A stretch of DNA of 13,844 nt from an uncultured Actinoplanes sp. (GCF_934643405.1 NZ_CAKUCL010000189.1:1-13844); one strand, 5' to 3'. Positions 1-7,582 are shown, counted from the stretch's first letter. Made by a program: numbers and translations. Notes: generated by a model from the letters alone, not told the origin.

Positions 1-725
1 GCAGCGGGCGCGGATGGCGCAGCCGGCGACGCGGCAGTGGGCGCGGACGGCGTCGGCGGCGACGCGGCGGGCTGCTGGGTGGGCGAAGGGGTGGGTGGTG
101 AGGGTGTGCGGGAGGTGGTGGCGGCGGTGACGGGGAGCCTCTTGAACGCGGGCGGGGCGGTCGCGGCGGGCGGCGACGTGGTGCGGGCGTAGGGCGGCGG
201 CGCGGTGGCGGGCTGTGCAGGGGTGGGGGCCGGGCGGGGGGCGCCGATCACCGCCAAGCCGTCGTCGTCCAGGTCTGGGTCGTAGTACGTCTCGATGTGG
301 TCGAACTCTGCCTCGGGGGCCTGCTGCCCGGTTGGCGCCGGGTCGGTCGGGGGCTGTTTTAACTGCTCTTCCTCGGGCGGGTCTTGCTCGTCGTCGGGCT
401 GCTCCGGCCGTACGGGAGCCAGGGGTTTCCAATTGACCACCAGGCCTCGCTCGGCCAGCTCGGCGACCAGCACGTGGACCCGCCAGGCGGCGTCCACCGG
501 GACCGTCACGCGAGCGGTGCCGCCCATGCGATCCAGGCGCGCCGGACCGGCCAGCAGACCGGCCAGGTCGGCGGGGGACGGCTCGGTGGTCTCCGCTCCG
601 AAGAACGGCAGCTGGCGGGACGGGTCCGGGGGTGGCGTCGGGCGTGGCGGCGGCTGACGCCTGGCAGCCGGGACCGGCGCGGGGAGCACCTCGCGCGGGA
701 TCAGCGGCCACCCCGTCTCGGTCAT
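1..725 (-). CDS. Hypothetical protein with Pro/Ala-rich tail (partial, runs off left edge)
   Basis: The reading frame opens with ATG at 725 and stays open for 241 codons to the window edge, so the C-terminus is missing. The ATG lies one base after the TGA of the upstream lipoprotein gene (TGAGATG), which implies translational coupling. Residues 1-40 are rich in Pro and Arg. Residues 41-98 look like a small folded domain (FFGAETTEPSPADLAGLLAG, then a Val/Ala-rich strand-helix part ending near LAERGLVVNW). Residues 105-155 form an acidic linker, and from about 160 onward there is only Pro/Ala/Ser/Thr-rich low complexity. No transmembrane segment or signal peptide is visible. Residue 122 is a rare TTA leucine codon. 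Function unknown. The start and the first 155 codons are well supported; the frame of the last 70 codons is less certain, because another frame there has higher third-position GC. Confidence 0.7.
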   Translation of the reverse strand, partial: MTETGWPLIPREVLPAPVPAARRQPPPRPTPPPDPSRQLPFFGAETTEPSPADLAGLLAGPARLDRMGGTARVTVPVDAAWRVHVLVAELAERGLVVNWKPLAPVRPEQPDDEQDPPEEEQLKQPPTDPAPTGQQAPEAEFDHIETYYDPDLDDDGLAVIGAPRPAPTPAQPATAPPPYARTTSPPAATAPPAFKRLPVTAATTSRTPSPPTPSPTQQPAASPPTPSAPTAASPAAPSAPA

Positions 726-726
726 C

Positions 727-1257
727 TCACCGGCACTCGGGCACTTCGTCGAAGGCGTCCTTCAGCTCGGTCGAGTTCAGCCTGCTCGTGTCCAGGCTGC
801 TCGCCGAGTAGTCCGCCTGCAGCTGCTCGACCACCTTGGTGACCTGCTGATAGAAGGCCTCGGAGGGAGCCGTCTTCAGGCCTTCGATGCCGGTGCGGGC
901 CCGGCCGTACGCGTCGCGCATCGCGGCCAGGGAGGTGGTGAAGCCGTCCGCGATCTGCTTGCCGTTGTCCACGTCGGGCACTCCGGCCTTGACGACGCCG
1001 GCGCGTGCCTTCTCGCTCGCGTCCTCGGCGCCGGCGAACAGGCGGCTCAGGTTTTCCTTCGCCTGGCCGGGCGTGGTGAGCGCGCTCATCTGCTGCTGGG
1101 CACGGCTGGTCAGCGAGCCGATCTCGGTCCGCCAGGGCTCCAGTGTGGTGCAGACGGACGCTGCCCAGGCGCGGGCGCCATGGGCGCCGGAGCACCCGGC
1201 GGCGACCGTGGCGAACGCTAGGAGGAGCACCAACACGAGGGGGCGGGCCGGACGCAT
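727..1257 (-). CDS. Small secreted lipoprotein (hypothetical)
   Basis: 176 residues. The N-terminus has the layout of a lipoprotein signal: MRPARP, then a Leu/Val-rich core (residues 7-20), then VAAGC with the lipidated cysteine at residue 22. The mature part is mostly helical and hydrophilic. It has only two cysteines, C36 and C175, at its two ends, which could form a disulfide outside the membrane. An in-frame start at 1311 exists but lies inside the hppA terminator hairpin and would put 18 charged residues before the signal, so ATG 1257 is chosen. The gene sits downstream of hppA on the same strand, separated by a strong hairpin, so it probably has its own promoter or depends on read-through. 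It is coupled to the next gene. I do not recognise a family and no function can be assigned beyond a likely outer-face membrane location. Confidence 0.82.
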   Translation of the reverse strand: MRPARPLVLVLLLAFATVAAGCSGAHGARAWAASVCTTLEPWRTEIGSLTSRAQQQMSALTTPGQAKENLSRLFAGAEDASEKARAGVVKAGVPDVDNGKQIADGFTTSLAAMRDAYGRARTGIEGLKTAPSEAFYQQVTKVVEQLQADYSASSLDTSRLNSTELKDAFDEVPECR

Positions 1258-1300
1258 GGGAAGCAGCGTACGGGCAAGGTCCGACAAGGTTCTATCCGTG

Positions 1301-1336
1301 CCGAGGGGCACCCGGCCACGACCGGGTGCCCCTCGG
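1301..1336 (-). terminator. Perfect 15-bp hairpin terminator after hppA
   Basis: CCGAGGGGCACCCGG (1301-1315) pairs exactly with CCGGGTGCCCCTCGG (1322-1336) around a 6-nt loop. It begins 18 nt after the hppA stop codon. There is no T-run, which is common for actinobacterial terminators. Confidence 0.8.
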
Positions 1337-1353
1337 GCTCAGGCGGTTCTCGC

Positions 1354-3723
1354 TCAGGCGGTGACCTTCGCGGTCGGCGTGGTGTCGCCGGCCGCCGGGG
1401 TGGGCGTGTCGTCGCCCATGGAGATCGGCTTGCGCTTGCTCCACACCACCGCGGCCACGACGATCGCGACCGCCACCAGCGAGATGGTGACCCGCAGGCC
1501 GGTGTTGGCGTCGTTGCCGATGCTCCAGGCCACGACGGCCGGGGCGATCAGCAGCGAGACCAGGTTCATCACCTTGAGCAGGGGGTTGATGGCCGGGCCG
1601 GCGGTGTCCTTGAACGGGTCACCGACGGTGTCACCGATGACCGTCGCGGAGTGCGCCTCGGAGCCCTTGCCGCCGTACGCGCCGTCCTCGACCAGCTTCT
1701 TGGCGTTGTCCCAGGCGCCACCGGAGTTGGCCAGGAAGACCGCCATCAGCGTGCCGGCGCCGATCGCACCGGCCAGGTAGGACGCGAGGGCGCCGGCGCC
1801 GAGGCCGAAGCCGACCGCGATCGGCGCGAGGATCGCCAGCAGACCGGGCGTGAGCAGCTCACGCTGCGCGTCCCGGGTGCAGATGTCCACGACGCGGCCG
1901 TACTCGGGCCGCTGGGTGCGGTCCATGATGCCGGGGAACTCGCGGAACTGGCGGCGCACCTCCATGACCACCGCGCCCGCCGAACGGGAGACCGCGTTGA
2001 TCGCCAGACCGGAGAACAGGAACACGACGGCCGCGCCGACCAGCAGGCCGACCAGGCTGCGCGGGTTCGCGATGTTGAGCAGGCCGAGGATCTCGTTGCC
2101 GATCCGGTCCTGCGCGATGCCCGCGTCGTCGAGGGAGGTCGCCAGGCTGTTGGTGTACGAGCCGAACAGCGCGGTCGCGGCCAGCACGGCGGTCGCGATC
2201 GCGATGCCCTTGGTGATCGCCTTGGTGGTGTTGCCGACCGCGTCGAGCTCGGTCAGGATCTGCGCGCCCTTCTCGTCGATGTCGCCGGACATCTCGGCGA
2301 TGCCCTGCGCGTTGTCCGAGATCGGGCCGAAGGTGTCCATCGCGACGATGACGCCGACCGTGGTGAGCAGGCCGGTGCCGGCGAGCGCGACGGCGAACAG
2401 CGACAGGGTCAGCGACGAGCCACCGAGCAGGAATGCGCCGTACACGCCGGCGCCGATCAGCAGCGCCGAGTAGACCGCGGACTCCAGGCCGACGCTGATG
2501 CCGGCGAGCACGACGGTGGCCGGGCCGGTCTGCGACGACTTGCCGATGTCCTGCACCGGGCGCCGGTTGGTCTCGGTGAAGTAGCCGGTCAGCGCCTGGA
2601 TGGCGGCGGCCAGCACGATGCCGATCACGACCGCGCCGACCGCCACCCAGCGCGGGTCGCGGTTGCTGGCCAGGATGTCCGGCGAGATGCCGCTGTCGTC
2701 GAACCCGGCGAAGGTGGACGGCAGGTAGATGAAGCTGACCACGGCCACGGCGATCGCCGAGATCACGGCCGAGATGTAGAAGGCCCGGTTGATCGCGGTG
2801 AGGCCGTTGCGGTCGCTCGGGCGCAGCCGGGTGATGAAGACACCGATGATCGCGATCAGCACACCGATCGTGGAGACGATCAGCGGGAAGATCAGACCGT
2901 CCTGACCGAAGGCCGCCTGGCCCAGGATCAGTGCGGCGACCAGGGTCACGGCGTACGACTCGAAGAGGTCGGCCGCCATGCCGGCGCAGTCACCCACGTT
3001 GTCGCCCACGTTGTCGGCGATGGTCGCGGCGTTGCGCGGGTCGTCCTCCGGGATGCCCTGCTCGACCTTGCCGACCAGGTCGGCGCCGACGTCCGCGGCC
3101 TTGGTGAAGATACCGCCGCCGACCCGCATGAACATCGCCAGCAGGGCGGCGCCGAAGCCGAAGCCCTCCAGGACGGTGGGGGCGTCGCCACGGAAGATCA
3201 GCACGACCAGCGCGCCACCGAACAGGCCCAGGCCGACGGTGAGGAAGCCGACCACACCACCGGTGCGGAAGGCGATGCCCATCGCCGTCTCGCGGCCGCC
3301 GTTCTCGCCGGCCGCCGCGGCCACCCGAAGGTTCGCGCGGGTCGCGAGCGCCATGCCCGCGCCACCGATGAAGGAGCTGAAGACCGCGCCGACGATGAAG
3401 AACAGCGAACGGCCGATCTTGACCCACACCTCGTTGTCGGTGTCGTGCACCGGCAGGAGGAAGAGCAGGACGACCGCGATCACCACGAAGATCGCGAGCG
3501 TTTTGAACTGGCGGAACAGGTACGCCGACGCGCCTTCCTGCACGGCGCCGGCGATCTCCTGCATGTTCTTGGTGCCCCGGCCGGTCTTCAGAACCGACTG
3601 GACGAACATCGCCGCGAAGGCCAGCGCGATCAGCGCGAAGACGATCGCAACGATAATGAATGTGACGTTCGACCCACTTAGGGACACTCCGCCCGCGGCA
3701 AGAGTTCTCGAGGTCCCGGACAT
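1354..3723 (-). CDS. hppA: K+-independent proton-pumping membrane pyrophosphatase
   Basis: 789 residues, normal for the family. It hydrolyses pyrophosphate in the cytoplasm and pumps protons out across the membrane; about 16 hydrophobic segments are spread over the sequence. The substrate-binding signature DVGADLVGKVEQGIPEDDP starts at residue 211, followed by DNVGDNVGDCAG (237-248) with the conserved metal-binding aspartates. The segment GNTTKAITKG carries Lys501 and Thr504, the pair that marks K+-independent H+-PPases; K+-dependent members have Ala at the first position. The ATG at 3723 is preceded by AGGAGG at 6 nt, so it is preferred over the adjacent TTG at 3726, which would be too close to that site. 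It is transcribed alone, with a terminator downstream and a leader of about 125 nt. It lies next to the bldG pair, as in Streptomyces. Confidence 0.97.
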   Translation of the reverse strand: MSGTSRTLAAGGVSLSGSNVTFIIVAIVFALIALAFAAMFVQSVLKTGRGTKNMQEIAGAVQEGASAYLFRQFKTLAIFVVIAVVLLFLLPVHDTDNEVWVKIGRSLFFIVGAVFSSFIGGAGMALATRANLRVAAAAGENGGRETAMGIAFRTGGVVGFLTVGLGLFGGALVVLIFRGDAPTVLEGFGFGAALLAMFMRVGGGIFTKAADVGADLVGKVEQGIPEDDPRNAATIADNVGDNVGDCAGMAADLFESYAVTLVAALILGQAAFGQDGLIFPLIVSTIGVLIAIIGVFITRLRPSDRNGLTAINRAFYISAVISAIAVAVVSFIYLPSTFAGFDDSGISPDILASNRDPRWVAVGAVVIGIVLAAAIQALTGYFTETNRRPVQDIGKSSQTGPATVVLAGISVGLESAVYSALLIGAGVYGAFLLGGSSLTLSLFAVALAGTGLLTTVGVIVAMDTFGPISDNAQGIAEMSGDIDEKGAQILTELDAVGNTTKAITKGIAIATAVLAATALFGSYTNSLATSLDDAGIAQDRIGNEILGLLNIANPRSLVGLLVGAAVVFLFSGLAINAVSRSAGAVVMEVRRQFREFPGIMDRTQRPEYGRVVDICTRDAQRELLTPGLLAILAPIAVGFGLGAGALASYLAGAIGAGTLMAVFLANSGGAWDNAKKLVEDGAYGGKGSEAHSATVIGDTVGDPFKDTAGPAINPLLKVMNLVSLLIAPAVVAWSIGNDANTGLRVTISLVAVAIVVAAVVWSKRKPISMGDDTPTPAAGDTTPTAKVTA

Positions 3724-3748
3724 CAATGTCCTCCTGTATCACCGACCG

Positions 3749-3829
3749 CGTCCGGAGGGCGGACGAGACCACCCGGACGCTTCCCCGTCAACCGGGGCGA
3801 CGACAACCGGGTCCCACGGTCGCGGGACC
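3749..3829 (-). promoter_or_regulatory. Structured 5' leader of hppA (three hairpins)
   Basis: Three short inverted repeats lie between the predicted promoter and the hppA start: 3749-3753 with 3761-3765 (CGTCC/GGACG), 3783-3787 with 3793-3797 (CCCCG/CGGGG), and 3810-3815 with 3824-3829 (GGTCCC/GGGACC). They are short and the DNA is GC-rich, so chance pairing is possible. I do not recognise a known riboswitch. Confidence 0.3.
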
Positions 3830-3854
3830 AGGAGCAGTAGCTGATAACTCGCGT

Positions 3855-3884
3855 ACTGTATAGGCCTCAGGTGGTGACGGTCAC
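3855..3884 (-). promoter_or_regulatory. Putative housekeeping-sigma promoter for hppA
   Basis: On the minus strand, GTGACC (3884-3879) is followed after 18 nt by TACAGT (3860-3855), which fits the actinobacterial TANNNT -10 pattern. A start near 3848 would give a leader of about 125 nt. Pattern match only. Confidence 0.4.
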
Positions 3885-3960
3885 ACCCGTGCCCGGCCGT
3901 GTCGCGGTGATGTTCGCCGCTGTGTTAGCGCGGCGCTTTTGGGGTAAAGACGCTGGTCTA

Positions 3961-4398
3961 TTACCTGCGCTGGACAGGCCAGACCATGCGGACCTCGGTG
4001 CCCGGCCCGTCGTCGACCGGACGAACCTGCAGGTCATCGACCAATCCGGCGATCAGCGCGAATCCGACGCCGGTCGTCAGCGCCTCGTCGGTGAGCGACT
4101 CGTCGGCCAGCTCATCCGGGGGCAGCTTCGCCAGCCCGACGCTCGCCTCGATCGGAGCGTGATCAATCACACGCACCGAGTAGGAGTCCGAATCAGACAT
4201 TTCGACGGTCACCAGATCGGGGAGACCGTATTGGTTGTGCAGCGCGACCGCGCGGGTGCATGCCTCGCCGATCGCCAGGCGGACCTCGTCCAGCAGGTCC
4301 TCGGCGACCCCGGCACGCCGGGCGACCGCGACACCGACCAACCGGGCCGTGCGAACGTGCACGGGCGCCGGCGAGAAGGACAGCCGAACCGTTGCCAT
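3961..4398 (-). CDS. RsbW/SpoIIAB-type anti-sigma factor kinase, BldG partner (degenerate ATP site)
   Basis: 145 residues, a compact HATPase_c domain of the serine-kinase anti-sigma family. Such proteins bind a sigma factor and are displaced by an unphosphorylated STAS antagonist, which they can phosphorylate. The N-box is DEVRLAIGEACTRAVALHN (37-55) with E45 and N55. The G2 box is TGVGFALIAGLVDDL (109-123), and the last strand GTEVRMVWP is at 133-141. The G1 box, usually DxGxG, reads VIDHAP (77-82): the Asp is kept but both glycines are lost, so ATP binding or kinase activity may be weak. The ATG overlaps the bldG stop by one base (TGATG), so the two are co-translated. This matches the known bldG-orf3 arrangement in Streptomyces. 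The target sigma factor is not in the window. Confidence 0.9.
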   Translation of the reverse strand: MATVRLSFSPAPVHVRTARLVGVAVARRAGVAEDLLDEVRLAIGEACTRAVALHNQYGLPDLVTVEMSDSDSYSVRVIDHAPIEASVGLAKLPPDELADESLTDEALTTGVGFALIAGLVDDLQVRPVDDGPGTEVRMVWPVQRR

Positions 4399-4757
4399 CA
4401 CGAATTCGGACCGCTGCCGTCGCTGTCCTGGGTTGCCGCCTCGATCGTCGGGTAGATCGGGAACACCTGGTCCAGGGCCGTGATGCGGAAGATTTTCAGC
4501 AGCGCTTCCTTGGAGCAGACCAGGCCGAAGCTGCCGTTGGCCTGCCGCAGCCGCTTCATCGCTCCGACCAGCACACCCAGACCGGTGGAGTCGAGGAACT
4601 CGACGCCCGCGAGATCGACCACCACGTCGCGCGCGCCGGAGTCGACCAGCTCGACGAGGCGTTCCCGCAGCCTCGGAGCGGTGTAAACGTCGACCTCGCC
4701 ACCCACCTCGAGCACGGTGTGCTCGGCGACGGTCCGAGTCGCAAGGGACAGCTCCAT
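4398..4757 (-). CDS. bldG: BldG-type anti-sigma factor antagonist (STAS)
   Basis: 119 residues, one STAS domain. When unphosphorylated, such a protein binds anti-sigma kinases and frees their sigma factors. In Streptomyces, BldG is needed for aerial growth and antibiotic production. The sequence is close to BldG along its length: MELSLATRTV start, GGEVDVYTAPRLRERLVELV (19-38), FLDSTGLGVLVG (54-65), and KIFRITALDQVFPIYPTIEAA near the end. The phospho-acceptor serine is residue 57, the same number as in Streptomyces BldG. The C-terminal DSDGSGPNS adds a few residues. The ATG at 4757 follows GGGAGGAGGAGCG, a strong ribosome binding site; upstream in-frame starts lack one. It forms a two-gene unit with the anti-sigma gene and diverges from the helicase gene. 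A GGGTAC motif about 98 nt upstream may be a stress-sigma promoter. Confidence 0.96.
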   Translation of the reverse strand: MELSLATRTVAEHTVLEVGGEVDVYTAPRLRERLVELVDSGARDVVVDLAGVEFLDSTGLGVLVGAMKRLRQANGSFGLVCSKEALLKIFRITALDQVFPIYPTIEAATQDSDGSGPNS

Positions 4758-4809
4758 CGCTCCTCCTCCCTGCGGGGCACGCTGACACTCCCAGCCGATC
4801 TCCCCAGCG

Positions 4810-4815
4810 AATCTA
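4810..4815 (-). promoter_or_regulatory. Possible -10 element for bldG
   Basis: TAGATT on the minus strand fits TANNNT and would give an RNA start about 50 nt before the bldG ATG. The hexamer 17 nt upstream (GTCGCC) is a poor -35, so this is weak. Confidence 0.25.
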
Positions 4816-4854
4816 ACCATCGCCGCCCATGCGGCGACGCGGCCACCCTCGGTC

Positions 4855-4880
4855 GTACCCGTTTGAGGTTCCGGCCATTC
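4855..4880 (-). promoter_or_regulatory. Possible SigB/SigF-type promoter upstream of bldG
   Basis: GGGTAC (4860-4855, minus strand) matches the GGGTAY -10 used by the actinobacterial stress-type sigma factors SigB and SigF. GGAAT lies 16 nt upstream, giving the loose GNNT -35. The site is in the 133-nt divergent gap between bldG and the helicase gene. Confidence 0.3.
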
Positions 4881-4890
4881 CGGTGTCACA

Positions 4891-7278
4891 GTGCATCGCG
4901 TGACGTCCACGGCCTTCGGCTCAGCCGCGCTTCTTCATCGGCTCCGGGCCCGCACCTCCGCGGCGGCGGACTCGCCGATCACCCACGTCGAGCGCGTGCC
5001 CGCGCGCACCGGCAGCACGGCTCCCTGGCCGTCGTGGGTGGCGCCGGCCCTGCGGGAGTCACTGGCCGCACACGGGATCGAGGCGCCCTGGGAGCACCAG
5101 GCGGCCGCGGCGTCACTCGCGTTCGAGGGCTCGCACGTCGTGGTGGCGACCGGGACCGCCTCGGGGAAGTCGCTGGCATATCAACTGCCCGTGTTCACCC
5201 GGTTGCTGGACGATCCCCGGGCGACGGCGTTGTATCTCTCGCCGACCAAGGCGCTGGCCGCGGACCAGTTGCGGGCCGTCGCGCGCCTCGGGCTCGACGG
5301 TGTGCGTCCGGCCACGTACGACGGTGACACGTCCCGTGAGGAGCGCGACTGGATCCGGCAGCACTCGCGCTTCGTGCTGACCAACCCGGACATGCTCCAC
5401 CACGGGATCCTTCCTGGTCATGACCGGTGGGCGCCGTTTCTCCGGCGGCTCAGGTACGTGGTGATCGACGAATGCCACACCTATCGCGGGGTGTTCGGCT
5501 CGCACGTGGCGCACGTCATCCGCCGGCTGCGACGGTTGGCGGCCCGTTACGGAGGATCGCCGACATTCGTGCTCGCTTCCGCCACGTCCGGCGATCCGGC
5601 CGGGGCCGCCTCCCGGTTGACCGGGTTGCCGGTGTCCGCGGTGACCTCGGACGCTTCGCCGCGCGGCGGGGTGACCTTCGCCCTCTGGGAGCCCCCACTC
5701 CTTCCGCCGGACGTGTCGGACCTGTCCAAGATCTCCGAGGCGGAACTCCCCCAGGTCCGCCGCTCGGCCCTGCGGGAGACCGCCGACCTGCTCACCGATG
5801 CGGTCGTCGCCGGCACCCGCACGCTGGCGTTCGTCCGGTCGCGGCGGGGCGCGGAGGTCGTCGCGACCGTGGCTCGGCGCTCGTTGGACGAGGCGGTGCC
5901 CGGGCTCGGCTCGCGGGTGGCCGCCTACCGCGCCGGATACCTCAAGGAGGACCGCCGCGAGATCGAACGGGCCCTGCTCTCCGGCGACCTGCTCGGCCTG
6001 GCCTCGACCAACGCGCTCGAGCTCGGCGTCGACCTGGTCGGGCTGGACGCCGTGCTGATCTGCGGCTACCCCGGCACCCGGGCGTCGCTGTGGCAGCAGG
6101 CGGGACGGGCCGGGCGGTCCGGTGGTGAGGCGCTGGCCGTGCTGATCGCCCGGGACGATCCGCTCGACACCTACCTGGTGCACCATCCGGAGGCGTTGTT
6201 CGGCCGCCCGGTCGAGGTGACCGTGCTCGACCCGGCCAACCCGTACGTGCTCGGACCGCAGCTCTGCTGCGCCGCCTCCGAGGCCCCGATCACCGAGGCC
6301 GACCTGTCGCTGTTCGGCGGGGACGCGGCGCGCGAGGCGGTGCAGGGTCTCACCGAGTCCGGCGCGCTGCGCCGCCGGCCGTCCGGTTGGTACTGGACGC
6401 ACCCCGGCCGCCCCGACGTCGACCTGCGCGGGGCCGGTGGCGCTCCGGTCTCGGTCGTCGAGTCGTCCACCGGGCGGCTGCTCGGCACGGTGGACCACGG
6501 CTCGTCGCACATGATGTTGCACACCGGCGCGGTCTACCTGCATCAGGGCGTCTCCTTCGTGGTCGACGAGCTCGATCTGGACGACGCCATCGCCCTGGTG
6601 CGCCAGCACGAGCCCGAGTGGTCCACGCACGCCCGCGAGGTGGTCGACCTCACGGTCCTGGGCGTACGGGACTACGTCGACGCCGGTCCGGTCGGGCTCT
6701 TCCTCGGCGATGTCGAGGTGACCAGTCAGGTGGTGTCGTACCAGCGCCGCCGCATCGGCTCCGGCGAGATCATCGACACGCGTCCGCTCGACCTTCCGGT
6801 GCGTGACCTGCGCACGGTGGCGGTCTGGTTCACGGTTTCGCCGGCCGCGCTGGCCGCCGCCGGAGTGGAACCGCCGGACTTCCCGGGCGCCCTGCACGCC
6901 GCCGAACATGCCGGGATCGGCCTCCTTCCGTTGATCGCCACCTGCGATCGCTGGGACATCGGCGGCCTGTCCACCGCCAACCACGCCGACACCGAGGCGC
7001 CGACCGTTTTCGTCTACGACGGCCATCCGGGCGGGGCCGGCTTCGCCGAGCGCGCGTACGCCACCGCCGCCGAGTGGTTGCGGGCCACCCGGGAGGCGAT
7101 CGACGCCTGCGGCTGCGAGGCCGGCTGCCCCTCGTGCGTCCAGTCCCCCAAGTGCGGCAACGGCAACAACCCGCTGCACAAGCCGGGCGCGGTCAAGGTG
7201 CTGGACGTCGTCCTGACCGAGCTCAGCCGGCCACGGCGTACACCGGCCCGGCCCGCGCCGCCGCCGTCACCCGCCTGA
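4891..7278 (+). CDS. DEAD/DEAH-box helicase with C-terminal DUF1998 zinc cluster (DECH family, MrfA/YprA-like)
   Basis: 795 residues, superfamily 2. Motifs in order: Q-type APWEHQ (65-70), motif I GTASGKS (88-94), Ia SPTKAL (117-122), Ib TNPDM (164-168), motif II DECH (193-196), SAT (230-232), then the second RecA domain with LASTNALELGVDL and the arginine-finger motif QQAGRAGRSG. The C-terminal region has the cluster C740, C742, C746, C749 (CGCEAGCPSC), then C755. The C-x-C-x3-C-x2-C spacing equals that of B. subtilis MrfA, a helicase for mitomycin C damage repair. The family is known as the helicase of the 'helicase/secretion neighborhood', so its link to the pilus operon is conserved, but its role there is unknown. 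The start is unsure: GTG 4891 or GTG 4900, neither with a good ribosome binding site. The last 56 nt overlap the convergent pilus operon. Confidence 0.94.
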   Translation: MHRVTSTAFGSAALLHRLRARTSAAADSPITHVERVPARTGSTAPWPSWVAPALRESLAAHGIEAPWEHQAAAASLAFEGSHVVVATGTASGKSLAYQLPVFTRLLDDPRATALYLSPTKALAADQLRAVARLGLDGVRPATYDGDTSREERDWIRQHSRFVLTNPDMLHHGILPGHDRWAPFLRRLRYVVIDECHTYRGVFGSHVAHVIRRLRRLAARYGGSPTFVLASATSGDPAGAASRLTGLPVSAVTSDASPRGGVTFALWEPPLLPPDVSDLSKISEAELPQVRRSALRETADLLTDAVVAGTRTLAFVRSRRGAEVVATVARRSLDEAVPGLGSRVAAYRAGYLKEDRREIERALLSGDLLGLASTNALELGVDLVGLDAVLICGYPGTRASLWQQAGRAGRSGGEALAVLIARDDPLDTYLVHHPEALFGRPVEVTVLDPANPYVLGPQLCCAASEAPITEADLSLFGGDAAREAVQGLTESGALRRRPSGWYWTHPGRPDVDLRGAGGAPVSVVESSTGRLLGTVDHGSSHMMLHTGAVYLHQGVSFVVDELDLDDAIALVRQHEPEWSTHAREVVDLTVLGVRDYVDAGPVGLFLGDVEVTSQVVSYQRRRIGSGEIIDTRPLDLPVRDLRTVAVWFTVSPAALAAAGVEPPDFPGALHAAEHAGIGLLPLIATCDRWDIGGLSTANHADTEAPTVFVYDGHPGGAGFAERAYATAAEWLRATREAIDACGCEAGCPSCVQSPKCGNGNNPLHKPGAVKVLDVVLTELSRPRRTPARPAPPPSPA

Positions 7279-7582
7279 GCAGCCCCGGCAGCGGCTCCAC
7301 CCGCACCTCCACCCGCACCACGACCTCCAGGCCGGTCACCTCGCACCCGGCCACCTCCCCGCCGTTGGCCGCCACGAGCCGGCCGGCCCGCGCGCACGCG
7401 ACGTCCTCGCCGTAGACCGCCAGCCCCGCTCCCGCCAACGCCCCCAGGTCGGCGGCGGTACGGGCTTGATGCCGGCCGACCAGCGCCGCGGCGAGCGCGG
7501 CGCCGCCCACGCCCGCGGCAACGACGACCAGGCCGATCGCCAGCAGCAGGATCGAGGCCGCGCCCCGATCGCCCTCCCTCAT
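7223..7582 (-). CDS. TadE/TadG-like pilus protein of the helicase/secretion neighbourhood (Rv3654c-like)
   Basis: 119 residues. A short positive N-terminus (MREGDRG) is followed by one hydrophobic helix (about 9-36), then ARTAADLGALAGA, a segment typical of TadE/TadG-type minor pilins, and a small domain with C63 and C80 that could form a disulfide outside the cell. The processing motif is atypical: after the glycine the sequence is AASILLL, without the Glu at +5. The ATG overlaps the upstream gene by ATGA (7582-7579). It is the last gene of the operon, and its 3' end overlaps the helicase gene on the opposite strand by 56 nt. It fits the family described as 'helicase/secretion neighborhood TadE-like protein' by content and position. 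Likely a minor pseudopilin or membrane-anchored surface protein. Confidence 0.85.
   Translation of the reverse strand: MREGDRGAASILLLAIGLVVVAAGVGGAALAAALVGRHQARTAADLGALAGAGLAVYGEDVACARAGRLVAANGGEVAGCEVTGLEVVVRVEVRVEPLPGLLRRVTAAARAGPVYAVAG

Noticed and set aside
1258..1311. N-terminal extension of the lipoprotein to 1311
   Set aside because: It would begin inside the hppA terminator hairpin and place charged residues before the lipoprotein signal.
1651..3681. 676-codon open frame on the plus strand opposite hppA
   Set aside because: Its product is almost only Asp, Arg, Gln, Val, Ala and Gly; it is the antisense shadow of a well-identified gene in GC-rich DNA.
3915..3940. CGCCGC/GCGGCG hairpin followed by CTTTT on the plus strand
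   Set aside because: There is no plus-strand gene upstream of it. It may help end the minus-strand bldG unit, but the 6-bp stem with a 9-nt loop is too weak to call.
4863..4892. TTGAGG with CACAGT 18 nt downstream as a helicase promoter
   Set aside because: The -10 does not fit TANNNT, so I did not list it.
5113..7179. 688-codon open frame on the minus strand opposite the helicase
   Set aside because: Antisense shadow; the plus strand carries all helicase motifs in order.
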